Source of the DNA: CAXBOO01 sp963977425
GTDB taxonomy: Bacteria; Bacteroidota; Bacteroidia; Flavobacteriales_D; Luteibaculaceae
Length of the DNA: 64,000 nucleotides
Assembly (NCBI GenBank): GCA_963977425.1
Contig: CAXBOO010000001.1
Location: forward strand, 434,001 to 498,000
Direction of reading: 5' to 3'
Below, in pieces: positions 8,790 to 18,200 of the stretch. The first letter of the stretch is position 1; every line of letters begins with the position of its first letter. Under the pieces are notes generated by a model. That model did not search any database. It was not told where the DNA came from and saw only the letters and a program-made list of their open reading frames with translations. The translations under genes were made by a program, and so were the position numbers.

Positions 8790-9395
8790 TTACCACTCTT
8801 CAAGTATTTCGGCAATAGCTACAAGAATTTCTTCTCTACCCTGACTATTGGTGGCAGAACTTAAAAACATTGGAGGTAGTTCTTCCCAAACTTTAAAGAG
8901 TTCGTTTTGATAATTTTCAATAGCAACGGCCAATTTTTCTTTGCCTAATTTGTCGCTTTTGGTGAAAATGATGTAGAAAGGAAGGCCCATTTTACCCATC
9001 CAATTGATGAAGTCTATATCCAATTGTTGTGGTGGGTGACGAGAGTCTATCAGTACCATGGTACAGGTAAGTTGCTCTCTCTTTTCAAGAAAATTGTAGA
9101 TGATGCCTTTAAATTGGTTTCGTAGAGTTTTGGAAACCTTGGCGTAACCATACCCTGGTAAATCCACCAAATTCCATTTGTCTTCAATGATGAAGTGGTT
9201 GATGAGTTGAGTTTTACCTGGAGTTGAAGAGGTTTTGGCTAAACTTTTGTGTCCAACCAACATGTTGATAAGACTCGATTTTCCGACATTAGAACGGCCA
9301 ATAAAAGCGATTTCTGGTATGTTGGTTTGCGGACACTCGTTGTAATGCCCGCTGCTTTTAATGAATTCCGCTTTAAGCGTTAGTTTGTTGTGCAT
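8790..9395 (-). CDS. engB: Ribosome biogenesis GTP-binding protein EngB/YihA/YsxC
   Basis: This is a small essential-type GTPase for assembly of the large ribosomal subunit. The 201 residues carry all G motifs: G1 GRSNVGKS (33-40), G2 around STPGKT (57-62), G3 DLPGYG (78-83) and G4 TKSD (145-148). G5 is a SSATNSQG stretch near the end. The length is typical. Its ATG lies inside the end of the upstream hydrolase gene (23-bp overlap), so the two are translationally coupled. The GTPase assignment is firm. Confidence 0.96.
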   Translation of the reverse strand: MHNKLTLKAEFIKSSGHYNECPQTNIPEIAFIGRSNVGKSSLINMLVGHKSLAKTSSTPGKTQLINHFIIEDKWNLVDLPGYGYAKVSKTLRNQFKGIIYNFLEKREQLTCTMVLIDSRHPPQQLDIDFINWMGKMGLPFYIIFTKSDKLGKEKLAVAIENYQNELFKVWEELPPMFLSSATNSQGREEILVAIAEILEEW

Positions 9396-10140
9396 TAAGC
9401 CAGTTTTCTAATATTTCATTGAATGTTGTAGGGCGTTCCATCATAGCTGCGTGGCCACATTTGTCTATCCAAAACAGGTCGCTATTTGGGATTAAACTAT
9501 GGAATTCTTCCGCTACTTCAGGTGGTGTAACCGTATCGTTTTTTCCCCAAATTAAACAAACAGGCATTTTGAAATTCGGTAAATCTTTTGCCATGTTGTG
9601 GCGTATAGCCGATTTTGCTAAAGTCAATATTCGAATCAGCTTCCCTCGATTGTTTACAATCTCAAAACATTCATCAACCAATTCGTCGGTAGCAACTTCT
9701 GGGTCGTAAAAAGTTTCGGCTACTTTTTTGCGGATAAAACTTTTGTCTTCTCTTCTTGGGAAAGAGCCTCCCATGGCATTTTCGTATAGTCCAGAACTTC
9801 CTGTAAGAATCAATCTCTTAACGCGTTCAGGGTAGTTTTTAGAAAATACCAATGCAATATGGCCACCTAGGCTATTGCCTAAAAGGTTTACTTCATACAA
9901 TTCTTTAAAATCTAAAAACGAGGTAAGGAATTTCTGAAGTTTCTTAACATTAGTATCCAGTACCGGAAGCTCGTAGATAGGTAAAAGTGGTACAATTACT
10001 GTGTACTTCGATTTGAATGCGTCAATTACATCCTGAAAGTTACTTAAGGCGCCAAAAAGACCATGCAATAAAACCAATGGTTCTCCGGTGCCTTCTTCTA
10101 GGTATCTAAATCCTTTTTCTTCTATAATGTTTAAGCTCAT
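9373..10140 (-). CDS. Alpha/beta hydrolase
   Basis: A cytosolic alpha/beta-hydrolase-fold protein of 255 residues. It has the oxyanion loop HGLFG (26-30), the nucleophile elbow GNSLGG with Ser90, Asp202 in WGKNDTVTP and His230 in DKCGHAAMMERP, so the catalytic triad is intact. The family includes esterases and C-C hydrolases, and the substrate cannot be predicted. The position just upstream of mraZ and divergent from it, coupled to engB, recurs in Bacteroidota as far as I recall. Transcription would start from the same 160-bp region as the dcw cluster. Confidence 0.9.
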   Translation of the reverse strand: MSLNIIEEKGFRYLEEGTGEPLVLLHGLFGALSNFQDVIDAFKSKYTVIVPLLPIYELPVLDTNVKKLQKFLTSFLDFKELYEVNLLGNSLGGHIALVFSKNYPERVKRLILTGSSGLYENAMGGSFPRREDKSFIRKKVAETFYDPEVATDELVDECFEIVNNRGKLIRILTLAKSAIRHNMAKDLPNFKMPVCLIWGKNDTVTPPEVAEEFHSLIPNSDLFWIDKCGHAAMMERPTTFNEILENWLNAQQTNA

Positions 10141-10227
10141 GAGTGCGGTATGTCAAGCCTAATATAGCAATTCGAATCAGTATTGCAGTGTGGCTTTGAG
10201 GGGGCAAATTGGGAAAAAGTTTTCAAC

Positions 10228-10266
10228 AATGTGTTAAAATGTGGGGAAATGTGTCGAATTGTGGCG
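10228..10266 (+). promoter_or_regulatory. Putative MraZ operator: four TGTG boxes at 10-bp spacing
   Basis: GTG occurs at exactly 10231, 10241, 10251 and 10261, each preceded by T (aaTGTGttaa, aaTGTGgggа-type units without gaps). MraZ is known to bind short TGGG/GTGG direct repeats, one helical turn apart, in front of its own operon. A TTG at 10259-10261 followed by TACATTG at 10283-10289 could be the promoter, so the last box would touch the -33 element. This suggests autorepression and is inferred from spacing and motif. Confidence 0.6.
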
Positions 10267-10302
10267 ATAATTCCTTTAATTTTACATTGTTAAACCTGCT
10301 TA

Positions 10303-10782
10303 ATGCTCAATCTACTAGGAGAATACCATGCTAAACTCGATGCGAAAGGCCGCGTAATGTTGCCTGTGGCGTTGCGTAAGCAGCTGGGCGATGTTTTGGT
10401 AGCAGAGGGTTTTATTCTCAATCGAGATGTGTTTGAAGATTGTTTGGTTCTATATCCATTGAGTGAATGGGAGAAATTATCTCAAAAAATTAGAAAACTA
10501 AATCGTTTCATTAGAAAGAATGCAGAGTTTATTCGCCGTTTTACATCGGGAGCAACTCCAACTGAAATAGATAGTTCGTCTCGAATTACAATTGGTAAAT
10601 CATTAGCGGTTTATGCACAGTTTGAAAAAGAGTTGGTGTTTGTTGGAAGTGGTGAGAGGATAGAGATTTGGTCTAAAAATAAATATGAAACGATGTTGTC
10701 GAGCGACTACGATTTCTCTGCTATGTCCGAGGAAGTAATGGGAGCTTTTGGTAACGATCAGGAGGATAGCGATGAACGTTAA
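10303..10782 (+). CDS. mraZ: Transcriptional regulator MraZ
   Basis: This DNA-binding autoregulator of the dcw cluster has 159 residues and two tandem SpoVT/AbrB-like half domains, each marked by the MraZ DxxxR signature (DAKGR at 13-17, DSSSR at 90-94). MraZ forms ring oligomers that bind repeated boxes upstream of its own gene, and such boxes are visible at 10228-10266. It overlaps rsmH by 11 bp. The ATG at 10303 puts MLNLLGEYHAKLDAKGR at the N-terminus, the normal MraZ opening. Confidence 0.96.
   Translation: MLNLLGEYHAKLDAKGRVMLPVALRKQLGDVLVAEGFILNRDVFEDCLVLYPLSEWEKLSQKIRKLNRFIRKNAEFIRRFTSGATPTEIDSSSRITIGKSLAVYAQFEKELVFVGSGERIEIWSKNKYETMLSSDYDFSAMSEEVMGAFGNDQEDSDER
10760..10765 (+). promoter_or_regulatory. 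Shine-Dalgarno of rsmH
   Basis: AGGAGG lies 6 bp before the ATG at 10772, inside the mraZ coding region. It decides the rsmH start against the upstream in-frame start at 10748. Confidence 0.75.
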
Positions 10783-11695
10783 TTATGATTCGCAATACCA
10801 TAGACCAGTCATGCTGGAAGAATGTATTGAAGGTTTGGCTATTAAGCCTGATGGTGTATATGTTGATGTAACGTTTGGTGGCGGCGGTCATTCGCGAGCT
10901 ATTTTAGATGCCTTGGGTGAGAATGGTACTTTGATTGCCTTCGACCAAGATCCGTTTGCTCAAAAAAATATTCCTGACGATAGTCGTATCAAGTTTGTTC
11001 CACAAAATTTCGAGTTCCTTCAAGAGTATATTCGATTCCTAGGTTTTGACCAAGTGGATGGTCTTTTGGCCGATTTTGGTGTTTCGTCGTTTCAGTTTGA
11101 TGAGGGTGAGAGAGGGTTTAGCTTGCGCTTCGATGGTCCTTTGGATATGCGTATGAATCCAAATAAAGGGCAGTCGGCATTAGAGTTTATTACCGATACT
11201 ACTTGGCAAGAGTTGTCGAATGTGTTAAGAACGTTTGGAGAAATTCAAAACCCTAAAAATATAGCCATTGCAATGAAGCAAGCGGCAGAAGAAGGTGTAA
11301 TAGATACTACAAATAATCTGGTTCACTTTCTACAGGATAAAAAGTTGGTGCCTTTCAAAGGGCAAAAACAGTTTTTGGCTCAAATATTTCAAGCGCTCCG
11401 AATGGAGGTTAATCGTGAAGTAGAAGTGATTGAGAAAATGCTTACCAGTTTAGATAAAGTTATCGCCAAGGATGGGAGGATTGTATTCTTGTCATACCAT
11501 TCATTGGAAGATAGATTGGTGAAGAATTATCTGAAAACGGGCAATGTAAAAGGAGAAGTGATTAAGGATTTTTACGGAAATCTTGAACGTTCATTTAAGC
11601 CTTTGCATAGTAAGCCTGTAATGGCAAGTGCTGAAGAAATCGAACACAATCCACGTAGCCGTAGCGCTAAGTTGAGAAGAGGAGTGCGTTTATGA
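10772..11695 (+). CDS. rsmH: 16S rRNA (cytosine(1402)-N(4))-methyltransferase
   Basis: RsmH (MraW) methylates the exocyclic amine of C1402 in 16S rRNA using S-adenosylmethionine. From the ATG at 10772 the protein has 307 residues. The opening YHRPVMLEECIEGL, the SAM-binding motif DVTFGGGGHSRAIL near residue 30, DFGVSSFQFD around 100 and the C-terminal SYHSLEDRLVK are family hallmarks. The start is set by AGGAGG 6 bp upstream. The next gene, ftsL, overlaps its stop codon by 4 bp (ATGA). Confidence 0.96.
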   Translation: MNVNYDSQYHRPVMLEECIEGLAIKPDGVYVDVTFGGGGHSRAILDALGENGTLIAFDQDPFAQKNIPDDSRIKFVPQNFEFLQEYIRFLGFDQVDGLLADFGVSSFQFDEGERGFSLRFDGPLDMRMNPNKGQSALEFITDTTWQELSNVLRTFGEIQNPKNIAIAMKQAAEEGVIDTTNNLVHFLQDKKLVPFKGQKQFLAQIFQALRMEVNREVEVIEKMLTSLDKVIAKDGRIVFLSYHSLEDRLVKNYLKTGNVKGEVIKDFYGNLERSFKPLHSKPVMASAEEIEHNPRSRSAKLRRGVRL

Positions 11696-12027
11696 AAACA
11701 GAGAATTCTGGATATAATTTCAATAAACTCTTGCGCTATTTCAATACGCAATATTTGTTTGATGTTGTTATTAAAAAACCTGCTTATCCGCTTTTTTGTG
11801 TGTTGTTGGCGCTCTTATATATAGGCTATGGTTATTTGGCGGAAAACACTGTGAGAAGCCTGAATACTGAAGGAAATAAATTAAAAGAATACAAAGCGAA
11901 ATACACAACCAGTTTTACTGAGCTTGAAAAAGTGAAGCGGCAAAGCAACATTGCTGAAAATATTAATGCTTTTGGTTTGGTAGAATCAGTAACGCCACCA
12001 TACAAAATAGTCGTGTCGAAAAAATGA
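11692..12027 (+). CDS. FtsL-like cell division protein
   Basis: This is a small bitopic membrane protein of 111 residues. About 33 residues precede a single membrane segment (LFCVLLALLYIGYGYLA, roughly 37-54), and a periplasmic, charged, coiled-coil-like stretch follows. That architecture and the position between rsmH and the PBP gene identify it as FtsL, a partner of the FtsQLB-FtsWI complex. Sequence conservation in FtsL is low, so the call rests on context. In Bacteroidota the family is often annotated as FtsL-like. It overlaps both neighbours by 4 bp. Confidence 0.85.
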   Translation: MKTENSGYNFNKLLRYFNTQYLFDVVIKKPAYPLFCVLLALLYIGYGYLAENTVRSLNTEGNKLKEYKAKYTTSFTELEKVKRQSNIAENINAFGLVESVTPPYKIVVSKK

Positions 12028-14153
12028 CAGAAAATAACTTCCAAAAAGGATTGCGCTGGCGAATGATGTTCGTGTACGGGGCTTTCTTATTGCTATCCTT
12101 AGCGATATTGGGAAGTATTGTCAAAATTCAACTTGTCGACGGGAAAGAGTGGAGGAATAAAGCCAAAAATATCTCAACAAAATACCGCGAAATAAATGCG
12201 GTAAGGGGTAATATTTATAGTTCAGATGGCGCTTTGTTAAGTACTTCTGTGCCTATTTACGATGTGCGTTTTGATGCAGTTGCCGATGCGGTAACCGATG
12301 AGTTGTTCAATAAAAGCTTGCGTCCTTTGTCTCGAGGATTGGCACAAATATTTGGCGATAAGTCTACTCAAGAATATATGCAAATCCTTCGTGCAGCTCG
12401 CAAACGTAAGGATCGTTACTTTTTAGTAAAGCGTGGTATCAACTTCAACGAACTTCAAGCGGTAAAAGAATTGCCATTGTTCAATAGAGGTAGATTCAAA
12501 GGTGGAGTTATATATGAAAAGCAAACCAAGCGGGTAAAACCATTTGGTGTTTTGGCTTATAGAACCATTGGCTACGAACGCGAAGGAACCAATGTAGGTA
12601 TAGAAGGGGCTTACAATAGAATATTGAGTGGTTCTAGAGGCATGCGACTTGAGCAGAAATTGGCTGGTGGTGCATGGATGCCTTTAGAAGATAACAATGA
12701 AATAGAGCCTCAAGATGGGTTGGATGTAATATCTACCATCGATATCAATATTCAAGATGTTGCTACAAAAGCACTTGAGCGACAATTGATTAAGAATAAT
12801 GCCAAACACGGTTGTGTTGTATTAATGGAAGTTGCTTCGGGTAAAATTCGGGCGATTGCCAATTTGGGTCGTAGCGATGATGGTGTGTATAGGGAGCGCT
12901 ACAATTATGCCGTGGGTGAAGCTACAGAGCCGGGGTCGACTTTTAAATTGGCTACGATTTTGGCTGCTTTAGATGATGGTTTTGTATCGCCTGAAGATAG
13001 TGTGGATACATTCAACGGAAAGGTGAAGTATTACGATACTTATATGACAGACTCGAGGCAAGGCGGTTATGGTGTTATCACTACTCAGCGCGCATTTGAG
13101 GTCTCGTCAAATATTGGGATTTCTCAAATTATTTCTAAACACTATAAAGACGATCCTGTTCGCTTTACCGATAAGCTACAATCATTTGGATTAAACAAAC
13201 CGTTGGCTGTTGAGATTTTTGGTGAAGGCAAACCTAGAATTGGCGATCCAAGAAGTAGCGATTGGTCTGGAATTAGTCTTACGCAAATGGCCATTGGGTA
13301 TGAGGTGTTGCTTACGCCACTTCAAATTTTGGCTTTTTACAATGCTGTTGCCAATGATGGTGTGCTTGTAAAACCTTTGTTTGCTGAAGGTTATAGCAAA
13401 AATGGAGAGATGGTTGAGCGCTTTAAACCGACCGTTTTGAATTCAGGAATATGTTCAAAAAGCGCAATACGAGCTGTGAAAAATATGCTGGAAGGAGTAG
13501 TTGAAAACGGAACGGCTCAAAACTTAAAAGCTGCACAATTTAAAATAGCCGGTAAAACAGGAACGGCGCGACTAGCAAATGATAACTCTGGGTATAGTGA
13601 CGAAGAAAGTAAGTATACTTATCAAGCATCTTTTGCAGGATATTTCCCTGCTGAAAACCCTAAGTACTCTTGCATTGTTGTTGTGAATGCACCAAGTAAT
13701 TCTGTTTATTATGGAAACTTAGTGGCAGGTCCAATATTCAAAGAAGTGGCCGATAAAGTGTATTCTACACAAGTTCGTTTTCATGAAAAACTCAATGCTG
13801 AGGAAAAGTACATCGCTCAAGCGTTGCCTCCTTCTGTTGATGGAAATTGGGCGGACTTAAAAACAGTTTACAATGATTTGAATTTGCCATATGCTCTGAA
13901 TTCTGATGAAAAGCTTTGGGTAAAAGTAAAAACGCAAACAGAGAATATAAAAGTTAATAAACACCCAACACGATTGCCCGGTAGTAATCTAGTTCCAAAT
14001 GTAGTGGGTATGGGGTTGAAGGATGCTATTTATTTATTAGAAAACAGTGGGTTGAATGTTAAAGTGAAAGGTGTTGGTACTGTAAAGTGGCAAGATGTAG
14101 CGCCAGGAACTAAGACATATGCAGGAACTCAAATAAACATATTGCTAGATTGA
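12024..14153 (+). CDS. ftsI: Penicillin-binding protein (FtsI/PBP3-type transpeptidase) with C-terminal PASTA domain
   Basis: This class B PBP is the septal peptidoglycan transpeptidase. Of 709 residues, a membrane anchor occupies about 16-36, the dimerisation domain follows, and the transpeptidase domain has all three active-site motifs: STFK (305-308, nucleophile Ser305), SSN (361-363) and KTG (511-513). The last 60 or so residues (from about 645, NVVGMGLKDAIYLLENSGLNV) form a PASTA domain, absent from E. coli FtsI but common in Bacteroidota and Firmicutes division PBPs. It overlaps ftsL by 4 bp. The murE TTG start lies inside its last codons. Confidence 0.95.
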   Translation: MTENNFQKGLRWRMMFVYGAFLLLSLAILGSIVKIQLVDGKEWRNKAKNISTKYREINAVRGNIYSSDGALLSTSVPIYDVRFDAVADAVTDELFNKSLRPLSRGLAQIFGDKSTQEYMQILRAARKRKDRYFLVKRGINFNELQAVKELPLFNRGRFKGGVIYEKQTKRVKPFGVLAYRTIGYEREGTNVGIEGAYNRILSGSRGMRLEQKLAGGAWMPLEDNNEIEPQDGLDVISTIDINIQDVATKALERQLIKNNAKHGCVVLMEVASGKIRAIANLGRSDDGVYRERYNYAVGEATEPGSTFKLATILAALDDGFVSPEDSVDTFNGKVKYYDTYMTDSRQGGYGVITTQRAFEVSSNIGISQIISKHYKDDPVRFTDKLQSFGLNKPLAVEIFGEGKPRIGDPRSSDWSGISLTQMAIGYEVLLTPLQILAFYNAVANDGVLVKPLFAEGYSKNGEMVERFKPTVLNSGICSKSAIRAVKNMLEGVVENGTAQNLKAAQFKIAGKTGTARLANDNSGYSDEESKYTYQASFAGYFPAENPKYSCIVVVNAPSNSVYYGNLVAGPIFKEVADKVYSTQVRFHEKLNAEEKYIAQALPPSVDGNWADLKTVYNDLNLPYALNSDEKLWVKVKTQTENIKVNKHPTRLPGSNLVPNVVGMGLKDAIYLLENSGLNVKVKGVGTVKWQDVAPGTKTYAGTQINILLD

Positions 14154-15616
14154 AAACATTATCCGACATATTATTTGGTTGCAAGATTAAGCAGATAGTT
14201 GGCAACGACTTCCTTGGAATCGACTCCATTCATATCGATTCTAGAGCAGTTGTGGCTTCGTCTTTGTTTATAGCGGTAAAAGGATATACTGTAAATGGAC
14301 ACGATTATGTTGCTAAAGCAGTAGATAATGGTGCCGTTGCTTTGGTTGTCCAAGTTGGGGAAACACTTCCTGATATTTCAAAGGATGTTTGCATTGTTTG
14401 GGTTGAGGATTCGCAAGAAGCAGTAGCTAATATTGCTTCAAACTTTTATGATAATCCGAGTAAAAAATTAAAGCTTGTAGGTATAACGGGCACCAACGGA
14501 AAAACAACTGTAGCTACACTCTTGCATGGTTTTTTTAGTAAAATGGGATATCAAGTTGGATTGGTTTCAACGGTGAAAAATTTGATTGGAAAAACCGAGT
14601 TGCCATCCACTCATACTACTCCCGATGCCATTTCTTTTCAAAAGTTATTGGCCGATATGGTCGATGCTGGTTGCGAATTTTGTTTTATGGAAGTTAGTAG
14701 TCATGCAATTCATCAGAAGCGAACTGCTGCTACACATTTTACGGGTGGTGTTTTTACAAATATCAGTCACGATCATTTAGATTACCACAAAACGTTCAAG
14801 GAATATATCCGTGTTAAAAAGCAATTTTTTGATGAGTTGCCAAAATCGGCTTTTGCATTAAGTAATGCTGATGATAGTAACGGATCAGTTATGTTGCAAA
14901 ATACACGTGCGACAAAAAAATATTACGGAATAAAATACCCTTCAGATTACAAGTGCAAAGTGTTGGAAAATACTTTTCTAGGCTTGGTGTTGCAATGCAA
15001 TGGAATAGAATATTTCAGTCCATTTATTGGGCATTTTAATGCGTTCAATCTGACGGCGGTAGTAGCTACAGCCAATTGTTTGGGTGTGGATTTAGAGCAA
15101 GCATTGATGGTTGTATCTAGTTTGTCGCCTGTGGAAGGTAGATTTCAGCACCATGTAGCCAATGCAAAAGTAAATGTGATAGTTGATTATGCTCACACGC
15201 CAGATGCTTTGGAAAATGTGTTGAATACAATCAATGCCATTCGTACCAAAAATGAAACACTAACGACAATAATTGGTTGTGGTGGAGATAGAGATAAGCT
15301 AAAGCGTCCGTTGATGGCTAAAGTTGCTGTTGAGTTGTCTGATAAAACCATTTTGACCTCAGATAATCCTAGAACAGAAGTGCCTTCGGCTATTATAAAT
15401 GATATGAAAGCAGGCGTGCCAGGTGAGTTTTTTATGCGCTACACAGTGCAAGAAGATAGAGCTGAAGCTATCAAGTTGGCAATGCTTTCTGCTCAGTCAG
15501 GCGATATCGTGCTGATTGCAGGTAAAGGGCATGAAACGTATCAAGATATTCAAGGAGTTAAGCATCCTTTTAACGATTTAGAAATTGCCATTAACATGGC
15601 CAAACTTATAAGCTAA
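14150..15616 (+). CDS. murE: UDP-N-acetylmuramoyl-L-alanyl-D-glutamate--2,6-diaminopimelate ligase
   Basis: MurE adds the third residue to the peptidoglycan stem peptide. The 488-residue protein has the Mur-ligase ATP loop TGTNGKTT (113-120) and the substrate-selecting motif DNPR (405-408). DNPR marks the meso-diaminopimelate enzyme, whereas L-Lys enzymes lack it, so this organism's peptidoglycan is expected to be of the DAP type. The start is a TTG at 14150 that overlaps the ftsI stop. The predicted N-terminus MKTLSDILFG aligns with the usual MurE beginning and no later start is suitable. Confidence 0.95.
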   Translation: MKTLSDILFGCKIKQIVGNDFLGIDSIHIDSRAVVASSLFIAVKGYTVNGHDYVAKAVDNGAVALVVQVGETLPDISKDVCIVWVEDSQEAVANIASNFYDNPSKKLKLVGITGTNGKTTVATLLHGFFSKMGYQVGLVSTVKNLIGKTELPSTHTTPDAISFQKLLADMVDAGCEFCFMEVSSHAIHQKRTAATHFTGGVFTNISHDHLDYHKTFKEYIRVKKQFFDELPKSAFALSNADDSNGSVMLQNTRATKKYYGIKYPSDYKCKVLENTFLGLVLQCNGIEYFSPFIGHFNAFNLTAVVATANCLGVDLEQALMVVSSLSPVEGRFQHHVANAKVNVIVDYAHTPDALENVLNTINAIRTKNETLTTIIGCGGDRDKLKRPLMAKVAVELSDKTILTSDNPRTEVPSAIINDMKAGVPGEFFMRYTVQEDRAEAIKLAMLSAQSGDIVLIAGKGHETYQDIQGVKHPFNDLEIAINMAKLIS

Positions 15617-16854
15617 TGTTGTATCATTTATTTACATACCTCGACAAAATGTACGATCTGCCAGGAGCCGGATTGTTCAATTTTTTGTCTTTTAGAGCGG
15701 CAGCTGCCGTTTTGCTATCGCTTATAGTAAGTATGGTTTTTGGTAAGCGCATCATTCAGTATTTGCAATTGAAGCAAGTAGGAGAAATTGTTCGTGACTT
15801 AGGTCTAGAAGGGCAACTGCAAAAGCAGGGAACTCCAACCATGGGAGGAATTATAATTCTTTCGGCTATCATCATCCCAACTTTGCTCTTTGCTAATCTT
15901 ACCAACATCTATGTGTTGCTGATGTTGTTTACTACAGTTGGTTTGGGGTTAATTGGTTTTGTCGACGATTACATCAAAGTATTTAAGAAGGACAAAGCTG
16001 GTTTATCCGGTAAATTCAAAATTATTGGACAAGTAATTGTTGGTGCTGTTGTAGGAGCTACTTTGTTTTTTCACCCCGATGTTACTACGCGTATCAATAC
16101 CAGTCATACCATGCAAAGTGGATTGTCAGTTATGGAAGGAACGCCAGCTGCTGAGTATACTTTTAAGGAAGAACATTCAATCAAAACCACCATACCATTT
16201 GTTAAAAACAATGAGTTCGATTACGGAACCATTTTAGAAGCTGTTGGTTTGAACGCTAAAAAATATGGGTGGTTGATTTTCATACCATTCGTAATTTTTA
16301 TAATAACAGCTGTTTCCAACGGAGCAAATATGACCGACGGTTTGGATGGCTTGGCTACTGGGAGTAGTGCCATAATTGGTATAGCATTGGCTGTTTTGGC
16401 TTACCTATCGGGTAACTATATTTTTGCTGATTATTTGAACATTATGTTCATTCCTGGCTCGGGAGAGTTGGTAATATTTATTGCCGCATTTGTAGGAGCT
16501 TGCATTGGCTTTTTATGGTTCAATGCTTATCCGGCTCAAGTTTTTATGGGCGATACCGGAAGCTTAGCATTGGGTGGAATCATTGCTGTGTTTGCAATCT
16601 CTATTCGAAAAGAGTTGCTTATTCCTGTGCTTTGTGGAATCTTCTTTATAGAAACCGTATCGGTGTTGTTGCAAGTAGGGTATTTCAAATACACGAAGCA
16701 AAGAACCGGTGTTGGGAAACGGGTTTTCTTGATGGCGCCATTGCATCATCATTATCAGAAAAAAGGCATGCCCGAACCAAAAATTGTAGCCAGATTTTGG
16801 ATTATCGGTTTGTTTTTAGCGGTTTTAACCATTGTAACATTAAAAGTTAGATAA
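15616..16854 (+). CDS. mraY: Phospho-N-acetylmuramoyl-pentapeptide-transferase
   Basis: MraY transfers phospho-MurNAc-pentapeptide to undecaprenyl phosphate, making lipid I in the inner membrane. The protein has 412 residues and about ten membrane segments. Catalytic aspartate motifs are visible (FVDDYIK around 115-121 and NMTDGLDGLA around 238-247), as is the MAPLHHHYQKKG loop (about 373-384). It is roughly 50 residues longer than E. coli MraY because of an insertion (about 150-215), a feature seen in Bacteroidota. The ATG overlaps the murE stop by one base. Confidence 0.96.
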   Translation: MLYHLFTYLDKMYDLPGAGLFNFLSFRAAAAVLLSLIVSMVFGKRIIQYLQLKQVGEIVRDLGLEGQLQKQGTPTMGGIIILSAIIIPTLLFANLTNIYVLLMLFTTVGLGLIGFVDDYIKVFKKDKAGLSGKFKIIGQVIVGAVVGATLFFHPDVTTRINTSHTMQSGLSVMEGTPAAEYTFKEEHSIKTTIPFVKNNEFDYGTILEAVGLNAKKYGWLIFIPFVIFIITAVSNGANMTDGLDGLATGSSAIIGIALAVLAYLSGNYIFADYLNIMFIPGSGELVIFIAAFVGACIGFLWFNAYPAQVFMGDTGSLALGGIIAVFAISIRKELLIPVLCGIFFIETVSVLLQVGYFKYTKQRTGVGKRVFLMAPLHHHYQKKGMPEPKIVARFWIIGLFLAVLTIVTLKVR

Positions 16855-18200
16855 TGAAAAATGTGCTTATCATAGGAGCAGGTGAAAGTGGTGTAGGTGC
16901 TGCTTTGTTGGCCCAAAAATTGGGTTACAATGTTTTGGTGAGCGATTTTTCCGCTATCAAGGACAAATACCGCTTGCGTCTGGATAAGGCAAGAATTTCA
17001 TTTGAAGAGAAAGGGCATTCGCGCGCTGAACGATTTATAGATAACGATCTTCATTTGGTAATTAAAAGCCCTGGAGTACCAAGTACGGCGGCATTGGTTA
17101 AAAGCTGTGTGGCTAAGGGTGTTGAAGTTATAGATGAAATTGAGTTTGCATTTAGAAACAGCAAAGGAAAGTCTATAGCTATAACTGGTTCAAACGGAAA
17201 AACCACCACAACATCTTTGGTATACCATATACTGAAGAAGGCTGGTTTGGATGTAGGATTGGCAGGCAATATTGGTGCTAGTTGGGCTGGGCAATTGGCC
17301 GAATCTGGTGATAAAGATTATTGGGTTCTAGAACTCAGTTCTTTCCAATTGGATGGACTGATTGATTTTAAAGCATATATATCTGTTATTACCAATATAT
17401 CACCCGATCATTTAGATCGCTACGAAGGCCGTCTGGAAAATTACATCGCATCGAAATTGAGGGTGTTGAATAACCAGAATGCGAACGACTATTTTGTTTT
17501 CAATATCGACGATAAACTCTTGGCAGAAGCCTTGAGTGGAAGAAATATACCATCTAAGAATTTACCTTTTTCATTACAGGATACGCCAAACGAAGGCGCA
17601 TTCATAAAAGACAATCAGTTCAACGTAACCGTTGGCAACAAAAGCATATCTATGTCAGTATTTGATGTATCACTAAAGGGCAAGCACAACGCCCAAAATG
17701 CTATGGCAGCGGCCATTGCATCAAGAGTATTGGATATCCGAAAGGAAGTTATCCGCGAAAGTCTTCAAGATTTTGAGGGCATCGAACATCGATTGGAAAA
17801 TGTAGCGACCATCAATGGTGTGGACTACATCAACGATTCGAAGGCTACCAATGTAAATTCTACATGGTGGGCTCTAGAAAGTTGCAATAAACCAGTGGTT
17901 TGGATTGCTGGTGGTGTGGATAAAGGAAACGACTATACCGAATTGTTGCCTATGGTAAGAGAAAAAGTGAAAGCTATTATCTGCTTAGGAAACGAAAATC
18001 AAAAAATAAAAGATGCTTTCGAGGCTGATGTACCAGTAATAATAGAATGCAATCGTGCCGATCAGGCTGTTTCTGTAGCGTATTCTTTGGCTACGAAAGG
18101 CGATATGGTTTTGCTTTCGCCAGCTTGTGCAAGTTTTGATTTATTTAAGGATTATCAAGATAGAGGAACACAATTTAAAAACGCTGTAAAAGCTCTGTAA
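16854..18200 (+). CDS. murD: UDP-N-acetylmuramoyl-L-alanine--D-glutamate ligase
   Basis: MurD adds D-glutamate to UDP-MurNAc-L-Ala in the cytoplasm. The 448 residues comprise an N-terminal Rossmann-like domain (GAGESGVG at 8-15), the central ATPase domain with GSNGKTTT (about 112-119) and the C-terminal ligase domain with NDSKATN (about 323-329). The length is normal. The start codon shares one base with the mraY stop, and ftsW begins immediately after its own stop. Confidence 0.96.
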   Translation: MKNVLIIGAGESGVGAALLAQKLGYNVLVSDFSAIKDKYRLRLDKARISFEEKGHSRAERFIDNDLHLVIKSPGVPSTAALVKSCVAKGVEVIDEIEFAFRNSKGKSIAITGSNGKTTTTSLVYHILKKAGLDVGLAGNIGASWAGQLAESGDKDYWVLELSSFQLDGLIDFKAYISVITNISPDHLDRYEGRLENYIASKLRVLNNQNANDYFVFNIDDKLLAEALSGRNIPSKNLPFSLQDTPNEGAFIKDNQFNVTVGNKSISMSVFDVSLKGKHNAQNAMAAAIASRVLDIRKEVIRESLQDFEGIEHRLENVATINGVDYINDSKATNVNSTWWALESCNKPVVWIAGGVDKGNDYTELLPMVREKVKAIICLGNENQKIKDAFEADVPVIIECNRADQAVSVAYSLATKGDMVLLSPACASFDLFKDYQDRGTQFKNAVKAL

